Assembly (NCBI RefSeq): GCF_038022665.1
Contig: NZ_CP150629.1
Location: 248,001-312,000 of the forward strand
DNA from: Methanolobus sp. WCC4
Lineage (GTDB): Archaea; Halobacteriota; Methanosarcinia; Methanosarcinales; Methanosarcinaceae
Reading direction: 5' to 3'
DNA: 64,000 nt
The notes under the pieces are model-generated. The model made no database searches and had not been told where the DNA came from. It saw nothing but the letters and a program-made list of their open reading frames with translations. Position 1 is the first letter of the stretch, and the number at the start of each line of letters is the position of its first letter. This document shows, one piece after another, positions 24,252 to 34,066 of this stretch. Made by a program: the position numbers and the translations under genes.

Positions 24252-24912
24252 AGTCAAGATATGCGGAATGAGGACTGCTGAGGACATCGAACTGGCAGTA
24301 AGCTGCGGAGCCGATGCTGTGGGACTCATCACAGAGGTCCCGGTGAACACACCAAGGAAACTGGATGCCCGGACAGCTGCGGAACTTGTCAGGAAAGTAC
24401 CGGTCTTTGTGGACTCAGTGCTTGTCATCATGCCGGAAAGCGGACAGGAAGCACTGGACCTCGTAGATAAGGTAAGACCTGACGTGGTTCAGCTCCACAA
24501 AGAACTTAGCGCAGATGAGATAGAGATAATACGTAATGGCACACACCAGAAGATCATCAGGACATTTGCCATACCTGTAGAGAGCAAAGAGCTACCTGCT
24601 GATATGATGAGAGAGATAGATTCGCTTTTCGACAATGACCTGATAGACGGCATATTGCTCGATTCCGGTAAAGCCGGAGCAAGTGGCGGCACCGGACTGG
24701 TGCACGACTGGTCAATAAGCAGACAGGTGGTCGAGAACACGGACGTTCCGGTGATGCTGGCAGGCGGACTGAAGCCTGAGAATGTAAGGGATGCCGTAAA
24801 TGAGGTAAGGCCATTTGCCGTGGACACTGCCTCAGGTGTAGAGACAGATGGAAAGAAAGACCCTGCAAAGGTATGCAGGTTCATAGAAGAGGCAAGGTGT
24901 ATCAATGGTTGA
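24235..24912 (+). CDS. trpF: Phosphoribosylanthranilate isomerase
   Basis: A 225-residue TIM-barrel enzyme for the Amadori rearrangement of phosphoribosylanthranilate. It starts with the signature RVKICGMRTAEDIELAV (catalytic Cys) and has DVVQLHKELS, a catalytic Asp region ILLDSGKAGASGGTG, and VMLAGGLKPENVRDAV near the end. Its start is inside the end of trpD, and its end overlaps trpE by 8 bp, indicating translational coupling. Confidence 0.95.
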   Translation: MKHLPRVKICGMRTAEDIELAVSCGADAVGLITEVPVNTPRKLDARTAAELVRKVPVFVDSVLVIMPESGQEALDLVDKVRPDVVQLHKELSADEIEIIRNGTHQKIIRTFAIPVESKELPADMMREIDSLFDNDLIDGILLDSGKAGASGGTGLVHDWSISRQVVENTDVPVMLAGGLKPENVRDAVNEVRPFAVDTASGVETDGKKDPAKVCRFIEEARCING

Positions 24913-26476
24913 TTTCGATCTTAATAAAGAGGAGTTCACAACCCTCATTGACAATTCACAGAAGCCTGCCATAGTGCAGCTCATGACGAAAGTGGATAGC
25001 ATTTGCAGCCCGCTGCAACTATATGCGACCCTGCAGAACGCAGGACATTCATATCTGCTTGAATCCGTAGAGAAGGAAAAGAGACATGCAAGGTATTCAT
25101 TCGTAGGCTACGAACCTGAGATGGTGGTTTCTATCAAAGACAGGTACCTGACCATCGAATGCCAGATGAACTCAGAGCTTACAAAGCACATCTACAACAA
25201 GCTCAAAGACATGGGTGATGTGGAATCACTCATCGGCGGAAAGTTCAGAGTGAAGGTAAGTGAAGGCGACGATGCACTTGCAGCCTTCAGGAAGATATAC
25301 CCCACCAGCACCGACACCAGCCTTCTCAACCAGACACGTTTTGACAGACAGACATTCCTCGGTGGTGCCATCGGCTACAACAGTTACGATCTGGTCTATG
25401 ATGCCTGGCTGGACCGGGACAAGAAGCCCGATGCAGATACACCTGACATGCACTTCGCGATCATGTCGAAGACATTTGTCTTCGATCACATCACAAATGA
25501 GACATACATAGTTATCACACCATTCGTCACAGAGGCAAGCGACCTGAACGATGTCTATGAACATGCGGTCTCAGAGGCACAGCTCATGGAAAGGTCACTC
25601 CAGATGGCCTCGGTCATAAGCATAAGTGAGGACATCCCTGTGACAGATTCAGAGGAACCTGTTGCCAACATGGACCAGGATGCCTATGAAGAAGCCGTGA
25701 AGGTAGCAAAGCAACACATCATCGATGGTGATATCTTCCAGGTGGTCCCTGCCCGCAGATACACCGTAAAGATGAAGCAGACGCCACTGCAACTCTACAT
25801 CAGGCTCAGGAACATCAATCCAAGCCCTTACATGTACATCTTCAACTTCAAAGACGTGGGTATCGTGGGTGCAAGTCCAGAGACACTTATGACGGTCTTT
25901 GACAGGAAGGTCATCACAAACCCTATTGCAGGAACCTGCCCCCGTGGAAAGGACGATGAAGAGGACAAAGTACTTGCAGAGGAGATGCTTGGTGATGAGA
26001 AGGAACGTGCAGAGCATGTCATGCTAGTGGACCTCGGACGTAATGACGTAAGGATGGTCTCAAAAGGCGGAACCGTCAAGGTAGATGACCTCATGAGCGT
26101 GGTGAAATACTCCCACCTCCAGCACATCGAAAGTACCGTGAGTGGGGAACTCAGGAACGAGTGCGACCAGTTCGATGCCACACGTGCAATATTCCCTGCC
26201 GGGACACTTTCCGGTGCTCCGAAGATAAGGGCAATGGAGATCATTGATGACCTCGAGCCGGAATCCAGAGGAATATACGGCGGAGGAGTAGGATACTATT
26301 CATGGAATGGTGATGCTGACTTTGCCATTGTCATCAGGACAGTACTTATCAAGAACAATACAGCCTACGTGCAGGCAGGAGCAGGCATCGTGGCTGACTC
26401 TGACCCGACATACGAATACAACGAGACCGAAAGGAAGATGGCTGCTATGATAAAGGCCATAGGAGGCAAACAATGA
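24905..26476 (+). CDS. trpE: Anthranilate synthase component I
   Basis: The chorismate-binding subunit of anthranilate synthase, 523 residues, about the usual length. An N-terminal domain contains LLESVEKEKRHARYSFVGYEP, the element that binds feedback tryptophan in homologues. The catalytic half has DIFQVVPARR, NPIAGTCPRGKDDEED, LVDLGRNDVRMVS, HIESTVSGEL, FPAGTLSGAPKIRAMEII and YVQAGAGIVADSDP. It overlaps trpF and shares an ATGA overlap with trpG, its glutaminase partner. Confidence 0.96.
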   Translation: MVDFDLNKEEFTTLIDNSQKPAIVQLMTKVDSICSPLQLYATLQNAGHSYLLESVEKEKRHARYSFVGYEPEMVVSIKDRYLTIECQMNSELTKHIYNKLKDMGDVESLIGGKFRVKVSEGDDALAAFRKIYPTSTDTSLLNQTRFDRQTFLGGAIGYNSYDLVYDAWLDRDKKPDADTPDMHFAIMSKTFVFDHITNETYIVITPFVTEASDLNDVYEHAVSEAQLMERSLQMASVISISEDIPVTDSEEPVANMDQDAYEEAVKVAKQHIIDGDIFQVVPARRYTVKMKQTPLQLYIRLRNINPSPYMYIFNFKDVGIVGASPETLMTVFDRKVITNPIAGTCPRGKDDEEDKVLAEEMLGDEKERAEHVMLVDLGRNDVRMVSKGGTVKVDDLMSVVKYSHLQHIESTVSGELRNECDQFDATRAIFPAGTLSGAPKIRAMEIIDDLEPESRGIYGGGVGYYSWNGDADFAIVIRTVLIKNNTAYVQAGAGIVADSDPTYEYNETERKMAAMIKAIGGKQ

Positions 26477-27063
26477 AAGTATTGTTCATCAACAACAAGG
26501 ACTCCTTTGTCTGGAACCTTGTGGACTACGTGTCAATATACGAGCCTGATACCATGGTCGTCCCCAACACCATCTCCCTTGAAGAGATAAAGGAGATCGG
26601 GCCTGACGCTATTGTTGTGTCCCCTGGACCCGGTACACCTCACAAGGCAGAGGACATAGGTTCCTGTCTTGACGTGATAAGGGAATTCGGACCACATGTA
26701 CCTGTTCTTGGAGTATGTCTTGGACACCAGGCAATTAACACCGCGTTCGGCGGAAAGATAGGACATGCAAAGGGCGGCCCCATCCACGGAAAGACATCTG
26801 ACATAAGTCATGACGCATCACCACTATTCGATGGTATCACTGACAGGTTCAAGGGAGGAAGATACCACTCCCTTGCCATCCAGGAACTGGCAGAGGACCT
26901 CAAGGTCACCGCGAGAACAGACGATGACATAATCATGGCTGTGGAACACAAAGAATACCCCGTCTACGGCGTGCAGTTCCACCCCGAGTCCATTCTTACC
27001 GAAGAAGGAATGGGAATCGTCAGGAACTTCCTGAAGATAGCCGAAAACATGCACAAGAATTAA
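26473..27063 (+). CDS. trpG: Anthranilate synthase component II (glutamine amidotransferase)
   Basis: A 196-residue class I amidotransferase that feeds ammonia to TrpE. It begins VLFINNKDSFVWNLVDY, has the oxyanion and nucleophile motif VSPGPGTPHKAED and LGVCLGHQAINTAFGG (Cys), and the His-Glu motif VQFHPESILT. It is last in the trpDFEG operon; trpC, trpB and trpA are not nearby in this window. Confidence 0.95.
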   Translation: MKVLFINNKDSFVWNLVDYVSIYEPDTMVVPNTISLEEIKEIGPDAIVVSPGPGTPHKAEDIGSCLDVIREFGPHVPVLGVCLGHQAINTAFGGKIGHAKGGPIHGKTSDISHDASPLFDGITDRFKGGRYHSLAIQELAEDLKVTARTDDDIIMAVEHKEYPVYGVQFHPESILTEEGMGIVRNFLKIAENMHKN

Positions 27064-27087
27064 GCACTTACAGGCTTATTGTTGACT

Positions 27088-27639
27088 ATGTTTATCGGTA
27101 TCACAGGCACACCGGGGACAGGGAAGACCTCGGTGACCAAACTTCTCGAAAAGGACCCTTTCTATCAGGTGATCCATCTGAACGAGCTGATAAAAGAAGA
27201 GAAGCTCTACTCAGAGGTGGATACCGAAAGGGACTGTGTGGTAGCCGATATGGACAGGGTGTATGACAGGATCCTGGAATTACAGGATAGTTTCTATGCC
27301 GTTACCATAGTTGACAGCCATCTTTCACATCATATAGCTGATATCGTCATCGTTCTGAGGACATCACCTGCGATACTGAAAGGAAGACTCGAAAAAAGGA
27401 ATTACTCTGCTGATAAAGTGCGGGAGAATCTAGAAGCAGAAGCCCTTGACATCATTCTTGCCGAAGCGGTGGAATGGTGCGCAAAGGTCTTTGAGATCGA
27501 TACGACAGCAGGGAATGTGGAAGGAACCTTCGGGGATATCGAGAGAATCATCAGGGGACTTCGAAACGGGGATACCGATGAACTTGAAAAGGAGTTCAGG
27601 CCGGGTTCTGTGGACTGGAGTGACTACTTCTTTGACTAG
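27088..27639 (+). CDS. Adenylate kinase isoenzyme 6-like (Fap7) NTPase
   Basis: A 183-residue P-loop kinase related to eukaryotic AK6/Fap7 and its archaeal homologues, which act in small ribosomal subunit maturation. The Walker A loop is GITGTPGTGKTSV at the N-terminus. The middle DSHLSHHIADIVIVLRTSP and RLEKRNYSADKVRENLEAEALDIILAEA segments are typical. The C-terminus WSDYFFD is conserved in archaeal members. The ATG at 27088 is preferred to a TTG at 27079. It follows trpG by 24 bp and could be cotranscribed. Confidence 0.88.
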   Translation: MFIGITGTPGTGKTSVTKLLEKDPFYQVIHLNELIKEEKLYSEVDTERDCVVADMDRVYDRILELQDSFYAVTIVDSHLSHHIADIVIVLRTSPAILKGRLEKRNYSADKVRENLEAEALDIILAEAVEWCAKVFEIDTTAGNVEGTFGDIERIIRGLRNGDTDELEKEFRPGSVDWSDYFFD

Positions 27640-27774
27640 ATCACTCTGAAAGTGACACATTTTTGAAAGAGCAGTGCGTATATAATAACAATACTTGCCT
27701 CAAACGCAGGTTTTTAAAGATAACAGATAATAGAGTAAGTAGGAACACAAATTGTGTAACTCATCTTTCCTCAT

Positions 27775-27847
27775 GCCGAGGTGACAGAGTGGCTAATGTG
27801 ACCGCCTGCAGAGCGGTTTTTCGGGAGTTCGAATCTTCCCCTCGGCA
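27775..27847 (+). tRNA. tRNA-Cys (GCA anticodon)
   Basis: A full cloverleaf can be drawn: acceptor stem GCCGAGG with CCTCGGC, anticodon stem ACCGC with GCGGT around the loop CTGCAGA (anticodon GCA), and T arm GGGAG-TTCGAAT-CTTCC. U8 is present. The D stem is weak (A10-U25, C11-G24, A12-U23). CCA is not encoded. The discriminator base reads A73, whereas tRNA-Cys generally has U73. There is no intron. It ends 30 bp before cysS, and a TTTTTAAAGA element lies about 55 bp upstream. Confidence 0.93.
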
Positions 27848-27877
27848 TCCTTTTACACACATTAAAGGAGTTCTACT

Positions 27878-29311
27878 GTGGCACTGAAGATATATAATAC
27901 ACTGACAAGAGAACTGAAAGATTTCATCCCCTTTCATGGAAAGAAGGTGAACATGTATGTTTGCGGACCTACGGTGTATGACCACTGCCACCTCGGACAC
28001 GCCAGGAGTTACGTTTCCTTTGATGTGATCAGACGCTACCTGAGCTATAGAGGATATGACGTCAACTACATCTCCAATATCACGGATGTGGATGACAAGG
28101 TGATCAACAGGGCCAGGGAGAGCGGAGAAGATCCTCTTGAACTGTCAAGGAAATTCACCGATTCCTTCATAGAAGATATGGAAACCCTTGCAGTGTTGTC
28201 ACCTGATACCCGCCCTAAGGTAACGGAACACATAAATGAGATCATCAGCACCATTGAAACTCTTGTGCAGAAAGGAGCTGCCTATGTGACCCACAAAGGC
28301 AATGTATACTACGACCTCACCAGATCTGAAGAGAAGATCGGAGTATTGAGCCACCAGACCGCAGAAGGACTTCTGGAAGGCTCCGGCAGCAGAGTGGATG
28401 TGGAAGATGACAAACGATACCAGCTTGACTTCGTTCTCTGGAAGGTCTCGCCTGAAGATGAGATCGGATGGGACAGCCCATGGGGCAGGGGAAGACCCGG
28501 ATGGCACATCGAATGTTCGGTGATGTCCGCAAAGTACGGCTCAGAACAGCTTGACATCCACGGCGGCGGCATGGACCTTATATTCCCTCACCATGAGGCA
28601 GAGATACACCAGTCAGAGAGCTGCACAGGAAAGCATCCTTTCAGCAAGTACTGGATGCATAACGGATTCCTTACCATCGATAAGGAGAAGATGTCAAAAT
28701 CCCTCGGGAACTTCTTCACCATAAAGGAGGTACTCGGTAAATTCCCTGCCGGAACAATACGATTCTTCATCGTTTATACTCATTACAGAAGCACTATCGA
28801 CTTCAGCGAGGATGCACTGGAGGAAGCAGGCAGGGCAAGAAAGAGATTATTGAACTCCATATCCAACGTTGAGCATGCACTGGACAGTGCACCTGAAGAT
28901 GACAACGACGCCGGACTGGATGAGCTTATCGATACAACAAGGGATGAGTTCATGACTGCAATGGATGACGACTTCAATACAAGGGAAGCCATCGGCAGTA
29001 TGTTCGTTTTCGGTCGCAAGGTCAATTCCATCATCAGCAGTGAGAACCCGGGTCGTGAAGCACTCAGGCGAGTTCTCGACTTCTTTGCAGAGATAGATGG
29101 AGTGCTTGGTATCTTCACCGAGAAAGAAAGTCCTTCAGAGAGCGATGATACCGGCCTTTCAGATGAGGAGATCAACGGGATGATAGAGCTCAGGGAAAAG
29201 GCACGTGCTGAAAAGGACTGGGCAAAGGCTGATGCTATCCGTGATGAACTCAAGGAGAAAGGTATCATTATCGAAGATGGAAAGGAAGGCGTAAGGTGGA
29301 GGCGGGAATAG
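27878..29311 (+). CDS. cysS: Cysteinyl-tRNA synthetase
   Basis: Class I synthetase of 477 residues that charges tRNA-Cys. It shows KVNMYVCGPTVYDHCHLGHARSY in parts, including zinc-binding Cys and the HxGH site, WHIECSVMSAKY, GGGMDLIFPHHEAEIHQSES and KEKMSKSLGNFF (KMSKS). The GTG start at 27878 has AAGGAG seven bases before it. The tRNA-Cys gene directly precedes it, so substrate and enzyme are likely cotranscribed. Methanogens of this family may also use the SepRS route, which is not visible here. Confidence 0.96.
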   Translation: MALKIYNTLTRELKDFIPFHGKKVNMYVCGPTVYDHCHLGHARSYVSFDVIRRYLSYRGYDVNYISNITDVDDKVINRARESGEDPLELSRKFTDSFIEDMETLAVLSPDTRPKVTEHINEIISTIETLVQKGAAYVTHKGNVYYDLTRSEEKIGVLSHQTAEGLLEGSGSRVDVEDDKRYQLDFVLWKVSPEDEIGWDSPWGRGRPGWHIECSVMSAKYGSEQLDIHGGGMDLIFPHHEAEIHQSESCTGKHPFSKYWMHNGFLTIDKEKMSKSLGNFFTIKEVLGKFPAGTIRFFIVYTHYRSTIDFSEDALEEAGRARKRLLNSISNVEHALDSAPEDDNDAGLDELIDTTRDEFMTAMDDDFNTREAIGSMFVFGRKVNSIISSENPGREALRRVLDFFAEIDGVLGIFTEKESPSESDDTGLSDEEINGMIELREKARAEKDWAKADAIRDELKEKGIIIEDGKEGVRWRRE

Positions 29312-29316
29312 CTGAA

Positions 29317-30105
29317 ATGACCTCCATATACCAGGTAGATGCCTTTACCGATGAACCGTTTAAAGGTAACCCTGCCGGAGTTTGTATCCTTGAACAAGCT
29401 GCAAATGAGGAGTGGATGCAGACTGTTGCAAGGGAAATGAATCTTTCTGAGACTGCTTTCCTCTACCCTGATGGCAAAGGATACAACTTGCGCTGGTTCG
29501 CACCTGATACAGAGGTCGATCTCTGCGGCCATGCAACGCTGGCAAGTGCCCATATACTATGGGAAAAGGACTTTGCCGATAAAAAAGATGTTCTGGAATT
29601 CCATACAAAGAGTGGAACTCTTACTGCCAGTCTGAAAGACGGATGGATAGAACTTGATTTTCCTGCGCTTTTAGAGGAAGAGAGTGAGATACCGGAAGGA
29701 CTAAGCGAGGCTCTGGGGATAGAACCTGTCTATGTTGGCAGGAGTGTATTCGATTATATTATTGAGGTCTGTTCTGAGGAAGAGTTAAGGGCGATCGACC
29801 CGGACCTTACCCGGCTTTCAACTATCACTACAAGAGGTTTTAGTGTAACAGCTCTTTCCAGTTCTGATGAATATGATTTCGTATCAAGACTCTTTGCACC
29901 TGCTATCGGGATACCTGAAGATCCTGTCACAGGTTCAGCTCATTGCTGCCTCGGACCTTACTGGATGAAGAAGCTTGGAAAAAATAGTTTTACTGCCTAT
30001 CAGGCATCCACAAGGGGAGGAGTTGTCAGAGTACAGGTGAAGCGTGACAGAGTATTGCTCTCAGGCAAAGCGGTAACTGTTATTGAAGGAAAGATACTTT
30101 TTTAA
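29317..30105 (+). CDS. PhzF-family isomerase/epimerase
   Basis: A 262-residue protein of the PhzF (phenazine biosynthesis-like) family with the diaminopimelate epimerase fold. Motifs are YQVDAFTDEPFKGNPAGVC at the start, NLSETAFLYP, NLRWFAPDTEVDLCGHATLASA (GHAT), and PEDPVTGSAHCCLGPYW. The E in SETAF is the expected catalytic acid. The substrate is unknown. ATG 29317 lies six bases after the cysS stop; a GTG at 29296 would overlap cysS. It is likely cotranscribed with cysS. Confidence 0.9.
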   Translation: MTSIYQVDAFTDEPFKGNPAGVCILEQAANEEWMQTVAREMNLSETAFLYPDGKGYNLRWFAPDTEVDLCGHATLASAHILWEKDFADKKDVLEFHTKSGTLTASLKDGWIELDFPALLEEESEIPEGLSEALGIEPVYVGRSVFDYIIEVCSEEELRAIDPDLTRLSTITTRGFSVTALSSSDEYDFVSRLFAPAIGIPEDPVTGSAHCCLGPYWMKKLGKNSFTAYQASTRGGVVRVQVKRDRVLLSGKAVTVIEGKILF

Positions 30106-30154
30106 TTCAGAGAATAAGTTGAAGATCACAGAGACGTGAGGGGAGTCTTGTCGA

Positions 30155-30682
30155 CTAATCCTTATATGTGTTGTCGGACCTTGATACACTTTTAAGCCTG
30201 TTGACACCATCTATCTCGTCGATCACATCAACAACTTCCTCTGGAACGAGTTCTTTCCAGTTCTCATCGGCCAGCATACGTCTTCTTATCTCGCTGCCGG
30301 AATAACCGTCCCTCTGGTACATTGGAGGTTGCTCCACGGTAATACCAGCTTCCTCGAACAGGCGTACAACTAATGGATTATTAGAATAGACCACATCAAA
30401 TGGTGGTGTCATAGAAATAATGTGAGAGACCCACACAGCATTCCTTTGCAGGTCTTCCAGCGGGATCGCGTAATGCATCACATCGGCATCCTCAAGAGCA
30501 TGCCTTATCATCATTACGCGCTCACCTGCGGTAAATGGATTCTTAGGCTCGTGGCTTTTCTGCGCACTGCCTATGCCAATTACTACCTCATCCACATCCC
30601 GGGCAATATCATTTATAATTGAATAATGTCCGAGATGGAATGGTTGGAAGCGTCCTATATAGAACGCCCTTCTCATATGCAT
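30155..30682 (-). CDS. nadM: Nicotinamide-nucleotide adenylyltransferase
   Basis: Forms NAD+ from NMN and ATP in the cytosol. The 175-residue archaeal-type enzyme has the nucleotidyltransferase motif [20 protein letters not shown] (HxGH), [21 protein letters not shown], and the C-terminal [11 protein letters not shown] (SxxxxR). Two starts, ATG 30682 and 30676, are only one codon apart. It is 12 bp after the fpoF-like gene on the same strand, so probably in its operon. Confidence 0.94.
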   Translation of the reverse strand: MHMRRAFYIGRFQPFHLGHYSIINDIARDVDEVVIGIGSAQKSHEPKNPFTAGERVMMIRHALEDADVMHYAIPLEDLQRNAVWVSHIISMTPPFDVVYSNNPLVVRLFEEAGITVEQPPMYQRDGYSGSEIRRRMLADENWKELVPEEVVDVIDEIDGVNRLKSVSRSDNTYKD

Positions 30683-30694
30683 ATGTGATAACCA

Positions 30695-31723
30695 TCAGTG
30701 AATGCCACATTCGTCGAATGTGAACTTCTCACAGACTTCAAGATAGTGTCCTGAGTTGTTATCGTGTTTCATCTTGGCAAGCTTAGCGATCAGATCCATT
30801 CCTGGTTTTGGATCCTCCATGATCTCGACCTTGTCCTTTACAAGCTCGAACATCTTCTTGCCTACTTCTGTGCGGATGAGCACACAGTTCCAGCCGTCCG
30901 GTGTACCAACAGATCCCAATGAGATATCTGCGGAAACTGATGTGTAATCACAGCAGTGGTGACATGGATTCCTTGCATGGGGTGCAACCTCTGGGATCTT
31001 TACACTGTGGGCTTCGCCGTCCTTTGTGTAGTTCCAGAACTTACCTTTACCGAAGTCCATCTTGACAACATCTTCTGCATTGAGTCCCATGATCTCAGGA
31101 ACAACCTTCTCGGTCATGATATCATGGTAGAAACTCTCCATGCACAGCAGACCAAGGATTACAACGATCTTGTCGTTGTTATTCTCTAAGAGAAGACGTG
31201 CGCCATGTGCCTGGCAGGGTACACCAATCACACCGATCTTATCGTATTTCTCAAAAGGTTCCCTGAGTGCTGAAAGTACTGAATCGTAGGTATACTTTGT
31301 ACCTGTTGTCCTGTCAACATCTTCCGGTTTGGTCATAAGGACAAGTTCAGTACCCCATTTGTCATCCCTGGCGATACCGACGAAACAATCTACCGCACCA
31401 GTCTCAAGCAAAGCCTTTGCCAGTAGTGAGGTAACACCACCGTCCTGACCTTTAATGGTACTCTTTGCTCCGAAGAACTCTTTTACATTTGCGAATTCGT
31501 CTTCTTCATATCCGTCAATTACAGGACAGAGCCTTCCGCATGTGAGACATCCCTCACATACATTTGGTGCTGCTCCTTTGACGTATAATTCTAAATTATC
31601 AGGGTCACGGACCTCTGCATGCTTGTTCATGACAATAGCACCAGCAGGGCATGCTGAAACACATGCCCCACAAGCAGTACAGACGTCGTGATCAATGACC
31701 TCTAATATTTTTGGATGGGCCAT
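30695..31723 (-). CDS. fpoF: F420H2 dehydrogenase subunit FpoF (FrhB-like)
   Basis: A 342-residue F420-oxidising Fe-S flavoprotein. It begins with two [4Fe-4S] motifs, CTACGACVSACP (about residues 16-27) and CEGCLTCGRLCP (about 56-67), followed by the FrhB N- and C-terminal domains with STIKGQDGGVTSLLAKALLE, GVPCQAHGARLLL and CHHCCDYTSVSADISLGSVG. It lies directly downstream of mer; in Methanosarcina the fpoF gene is likewise beside mer rather than in the fpo operon, which supports FpoF over FrhB. It would link F420H2 made by Mer and Mtd to the membrane Fpo complex or to ferredoxin. Confidence 0.85.
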   Translation of the reverse strand: MAHPKILEVIDHDVCTACGACVSACPAGAIVMNKHAEVRDPDNLELYVKGAAPNVCEGCLTCGRLCPVIDGYEEDEFANVKEFFGAKSTIKGQDGGVTSLLAKALLETGAVDCFVGIARDDKWGTELVLMTKPEDVDRTTGTKYTYDSVLSALREPFEKYDKIGVIGVPCQAHGARLLLENNNDKIVVILGLLCMESFYHDIMTEKVVPEIMGLNAEDVVKMDFGKGKFWNYTKDGEAHSVKIPEVAPHARNPCHHCCDYTSVSADISLGSVGTPDGWNCVLIRTEVGKKMFELVKDKVEIMEDPKPGMDLIAKLAKMKHDNNSGHYLEVCEKFTFDECGIH

Positions 31724-31752
31724 TAACTGCCTCCGACGTTCTTTAATTTTGT

Positions 31753-33114
<1,362 letters not shown>

Positions 33115-33354
33115 ATGAAATGCTACGAGTGTGAAAAAGATGGAACAGATAGCGATACGATAGGTATCTGTATCATTTGTGGAAGAGGGGTTTGTAAGGA
33201 CCACCACGTCAGAGAAGAGACACCTGTATGGGAAGGCGAATACAGTATCAAACTGAAGTGCGGAATGGGCATTTCCTGTGACTACAAGGATGTACAGCAC
33301 TGGAAGAAGGTACTCTGCATGCCCTGCCACAAGGCCCTTAAGGAGAATTACTAG
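33115..33354 (+). CDS. Small cysteine-rich DUF2180-like protein, copy 1
   Basis: A 79-residue protein with a zinc-finger-like Cys/His pattern: MKCYECEKDG, GICIICGRGVCKDHH, CGMGISC and VLCMPCHKAL. It resembles the DUF2180 family of methanogen proteins of unknown role. A paralogue follows 8 bp later. The ATG at 33115 is preferred to a GTG at 33106, since AGTGATC lies between. It is the first gene of the redox cluster and might act as a zinc- or redox-responsive accessory factor; that is only inference. Confidence 0.7.
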   Translation: MKCYECEKDGTDSDTIGICIICGRGVCKDHHVREETPVWEGEYSIKLKCGMGISCDYKDVQHWKKVLCMPCHKALKENY

Positions 33355-33362
33355 GTGATATC

Positions 33363-33581
33363 ATGATGAAATGTTATGACTGCATGGAAGAAGGAAAGGA
33401 CGCAGAAGCAACATGCGTCTGTATCGCTTGTGGAAAAGGCCTTTGTACAGACCACAAGAAGGAACTGGAACTCCCGGTATCAGTAGGCCAGCCACCTAAC
33501 GTGGAGAGGCTCCCTAACGGACTGCCAAGGCTTCTGTGCCAGTATTGTTTCGACCAGACGATCGAGGATTCATTTGACTGA
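33363..33581 (+). CDS. Small cysteine-rich DUF2180-like protein, copy 2
   Basis: A 72-residue paralogue of the preceding protein: [29 protein letters not shown] and LLCQYCFDQ keep the same spacing of Cys pairs. Two ATG codons stand in tandem (33363 and 33366); GGTGAT at 33354-33359 fits either. The two copies differ widely outside the Cys/His residues, so the duplication is old. No function is known to me. Confidence 0.7.
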   Translation: MMKCYDCMEEGKDAEATCVCIACGKGLCTDHKKELELPVSVGQPPNVERLPNGLPRLLCQYCFDQTIEDSFD

Positions 33582-33610
33582 GAATTCTATTGAGATACAA
33601 GAGGAGTGAA

Positions 33611-33991
33611 ATGAAAATGTGCGGAGAAAGAGGTAGTGGAAAAGGATGCGGACATGAGGAGATAGTAGGAGACATGTCCGACAAGTTAGGATTTACACCA
33701 CAGATACTGGAAGTACTTGGAGAGCTCGAACCTGAGTTCCTTCAAAAGTACAACATGTGCAACCACAGGTTGCTCAAGGATGGTGCGCTTCCTGCAAAGA
33801 CAAAGATACTGATGGCTCTTGCGATCGTCGCATCCAAGCAGTGTGAACGCTGTGTCGTATCACAGATGAAGAGCGCACTGAACAACGGTGCAACAAAGGA
33901 AGAGATCATGGAAGTAATGGATGTCATTTTCATCACATCCGGTGCTCCTGCTGTTGCTGCATGCAGAGATGCACTTAAGCAGCTCAAATAA
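33611..33991 (+). CDS. Carboxymuconolactone decarboxylase/AhpD-like protein
   Basis: A 126-residue alpha-helical protein of the CMD/AhpD family. The redox CxxC is in [16 protein letters not shown], followed by [25 protein letters not shown], the usual continuation. An N-terminal Cys-rich tail ([17 protein letters not shown]) is an addition that could bind metal. AhpD proteins act as disulfide reductants for peroxide removal. Start could be ATG 33611 or 33617. A hairpin (34002-34020) separates it from the cytochrome gene. Confidence 0.85.
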   Translation: MKMCGERGSGKGCGHEEIVGDMSDKLGFTPQILEVLGELEPEFLQKYNMCNHRLLKDGALPAKTKILMALAIVASKQCERCVVSQMKSALNNGATKEEIMEVMDVIFITSGAPAVAACRDALKQLK

Positions 33992-34001
33992 AACATCCTG
34001 C

Positions 34002-34020
34002 AGGGACCTTTCCGGTCCCT
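34002..34020 (+). terminator. Hairpin between the AhpD-like and cytochrome genes
   Basis: AGGGACC (34002-34008) pairs with GGTCCCT (34014-34020) around TTTCC. No T-run follows, so it may be a processing or attenuation point rather than a full terminator inside the collinear redox cluster. Confidence 0.4.
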
Positions 34021-34066
34021 CCGGAACTTATCATTCTACAATAATGACCCAATGAGAGGAGAGGAT

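Noticed and set aside
27774-27848. Alternative tRNA-Cys register with TGCCGAG/CTCGGCA acceptor and U73
   Set aside because: This register would give U73 but puts G at position 8 instead of the invariant U8 and disrupts the T-arm spacing, so the A73 model was kept, with the doubt noted.
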